This document shows, in pieces, positions 63,722 to 64,000 of a DNA stretch of 64,000 nucleotides. Positions within the stretch are counted from its first letter, which is position 1; every line of letters starts with the position of its first letter. The notes beneath the pieces were generated by a model, which ran no database searches, had not been told where the DNA came from, and worked only from the letters and a program-made list of their open reading frames with translations. The DNA is taken from contig NZ_KB850072.1 of assembly GCF_000369525.1 (NCBI RefSeq), forward strand, positions 618,760 through 682,759. The letters are read 5' to 3'. Source of the stretch: Acinetobacter higginsii. Lineage in GTDB: Bacteria > Pseudomonadota > Gammaproteobacteria > Pseudomonadales > Moraxellaceae. A program made the position numbers and the translations under genes.

Positions 63722-64000
63722 ATGCCAAGTGTGCTTATTGAAGTTAGGCAACAATATCCAGTCGCAGTTGAACTGGAGATCATGGAGGCAGTGCATACGG
63801 CACTGAGAGATGCTTTTAAAATCATGGCCAGTGATCGGAATGTACGTTTAATTGTGCATGAAGCACATCGCTTTCAATGCCCGCCTGAAAAGGCAAAACC
63901 AGAATGTTATACCTTGATTAGTATTGATGCATTTCTTGGACGCTCTTTAGATGCCAAGCGTCAGCTGTATAAATTGATTGTGCATAATCTTGAGCCGATA
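63722..64000 (+). CDS. Tautomerase-family protein, 3' truncated
   Basis: An open frame beginning MPSVLIEVRQQYPVAVELEIMEAVHTALRDAFK runs 93 codons to the window edge without a stop. AGGAG lies eight bases before the ATG. The start (MPSVLIEV followed by a helix, then a strand RLIVHEAHRFQCP) fits the 4-oxalocrotonate tautomerase superfamily, which uses Pro2 as a base. The long form resembles the MSAD/tautomerase fusion-like group, but the end is missing so no firm subfamily can be given. Confidence 0.75.
   Translation, partial: MPSVLIEVRQQYPVAVELEIMEAVHTALRDAFKIMASDRNVRLIVHEAHRFQCPPEKAKPECYTLISIDAFLGRSLDAKRQLYKLIVHNLEPI

Overview
The window looks like chromosomal DNA of an Acinetobacter species, probably an environmental lineage and not A. 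baumannii. It is AT-rich, and the right end carries a divergent LysR/PACE pair that reads as aceR-aceI. Metabolic genes are typical of the genus: gabTD, agmatine deiminase, a BenE symporter, thiM, transaldolase, tandem DUF2147 proteins and paired SMR pumps. I saw no rRNA, tRNA, CRISPR array, insertion sequence or phage gene. The left edge cuts an amino acid permease and the right edge cuts a tautomerase-family gene.

Region 1 (about 1-20100) is an amine and GABA catabolic block. A MocR/GabR-type regulator (2473-3981) is divergent from gabT-gabD. Next come a secreted amidohydrolase and a TorF-type porin, then an M20 amidase, a class III aminotransferase, an aldehyde dehydrogenase, a PuuP-like permease and agmatine deiminase aguA1. 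A second, inverted aguA sits with a two-gene SMR exporter. Together these can be read as a complete route: agmatine > N-carbamoylputrescine > putrescine > 4-aminobutanal > GABA > succinate semialdehyde > succinate. Four promoters in this block share a direct repeat of GG(T/C)-type half-sites exactly 24 bp apart, which I propose is the operator of the MocR regulator.

Region 2 (about 20700-37300) has a few small genes, then an IclR regulator divergent from a tight operon of thirteen genes (23766-35866) followed by a porin. The operon encodes a Rieske ferredoxin, a small protein, a Rieske oxygenase alpha subunit, an SDR, an extradiol/VOC dioxygenase, a ferredoxin reductase, an MFS carrier, a cupin, an alpha/beta hydrolase, an unusual SDR, an aspartate-dehydrogenase-like enzyme, an aldehyde dehydrogenase and a ThDP enzyme. 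It looks like an inducible ring-hydroxylation and meta-cleavage pathway whose substrate I cannot name and which lacks the usual lower-pathway hydratase/aldolase. A 16-bp GTTT-N8-AAAC palindrome occurs twice in the IclR/operon gap and once before the porin, so it is a candidate operator.

Region 3 (37282-43033) holds an AraC regulator and a Baeyer-Villiger-type monooxygenase, then a two-gene operon (epoxide-hydrolase-like enzyme and PF10118 protein) and a LysR regulator. Region 4 (43200-64000) is mostly housekeeping: ankyrin lipoprotein, nucleoside deaminase, CynX-type MFS, thiM, a zinc-ribbon protein, three DUF2147 paralogues, pepN, a dienelactone-hydrolase-like protein, RDD protein, an outer-membrane protein preceded by a possibly structured leader RNA, MgtC, a Kef-type antiporter, BenE, LysE, transaldolase, aceR-aceI and a partial tautomerase.
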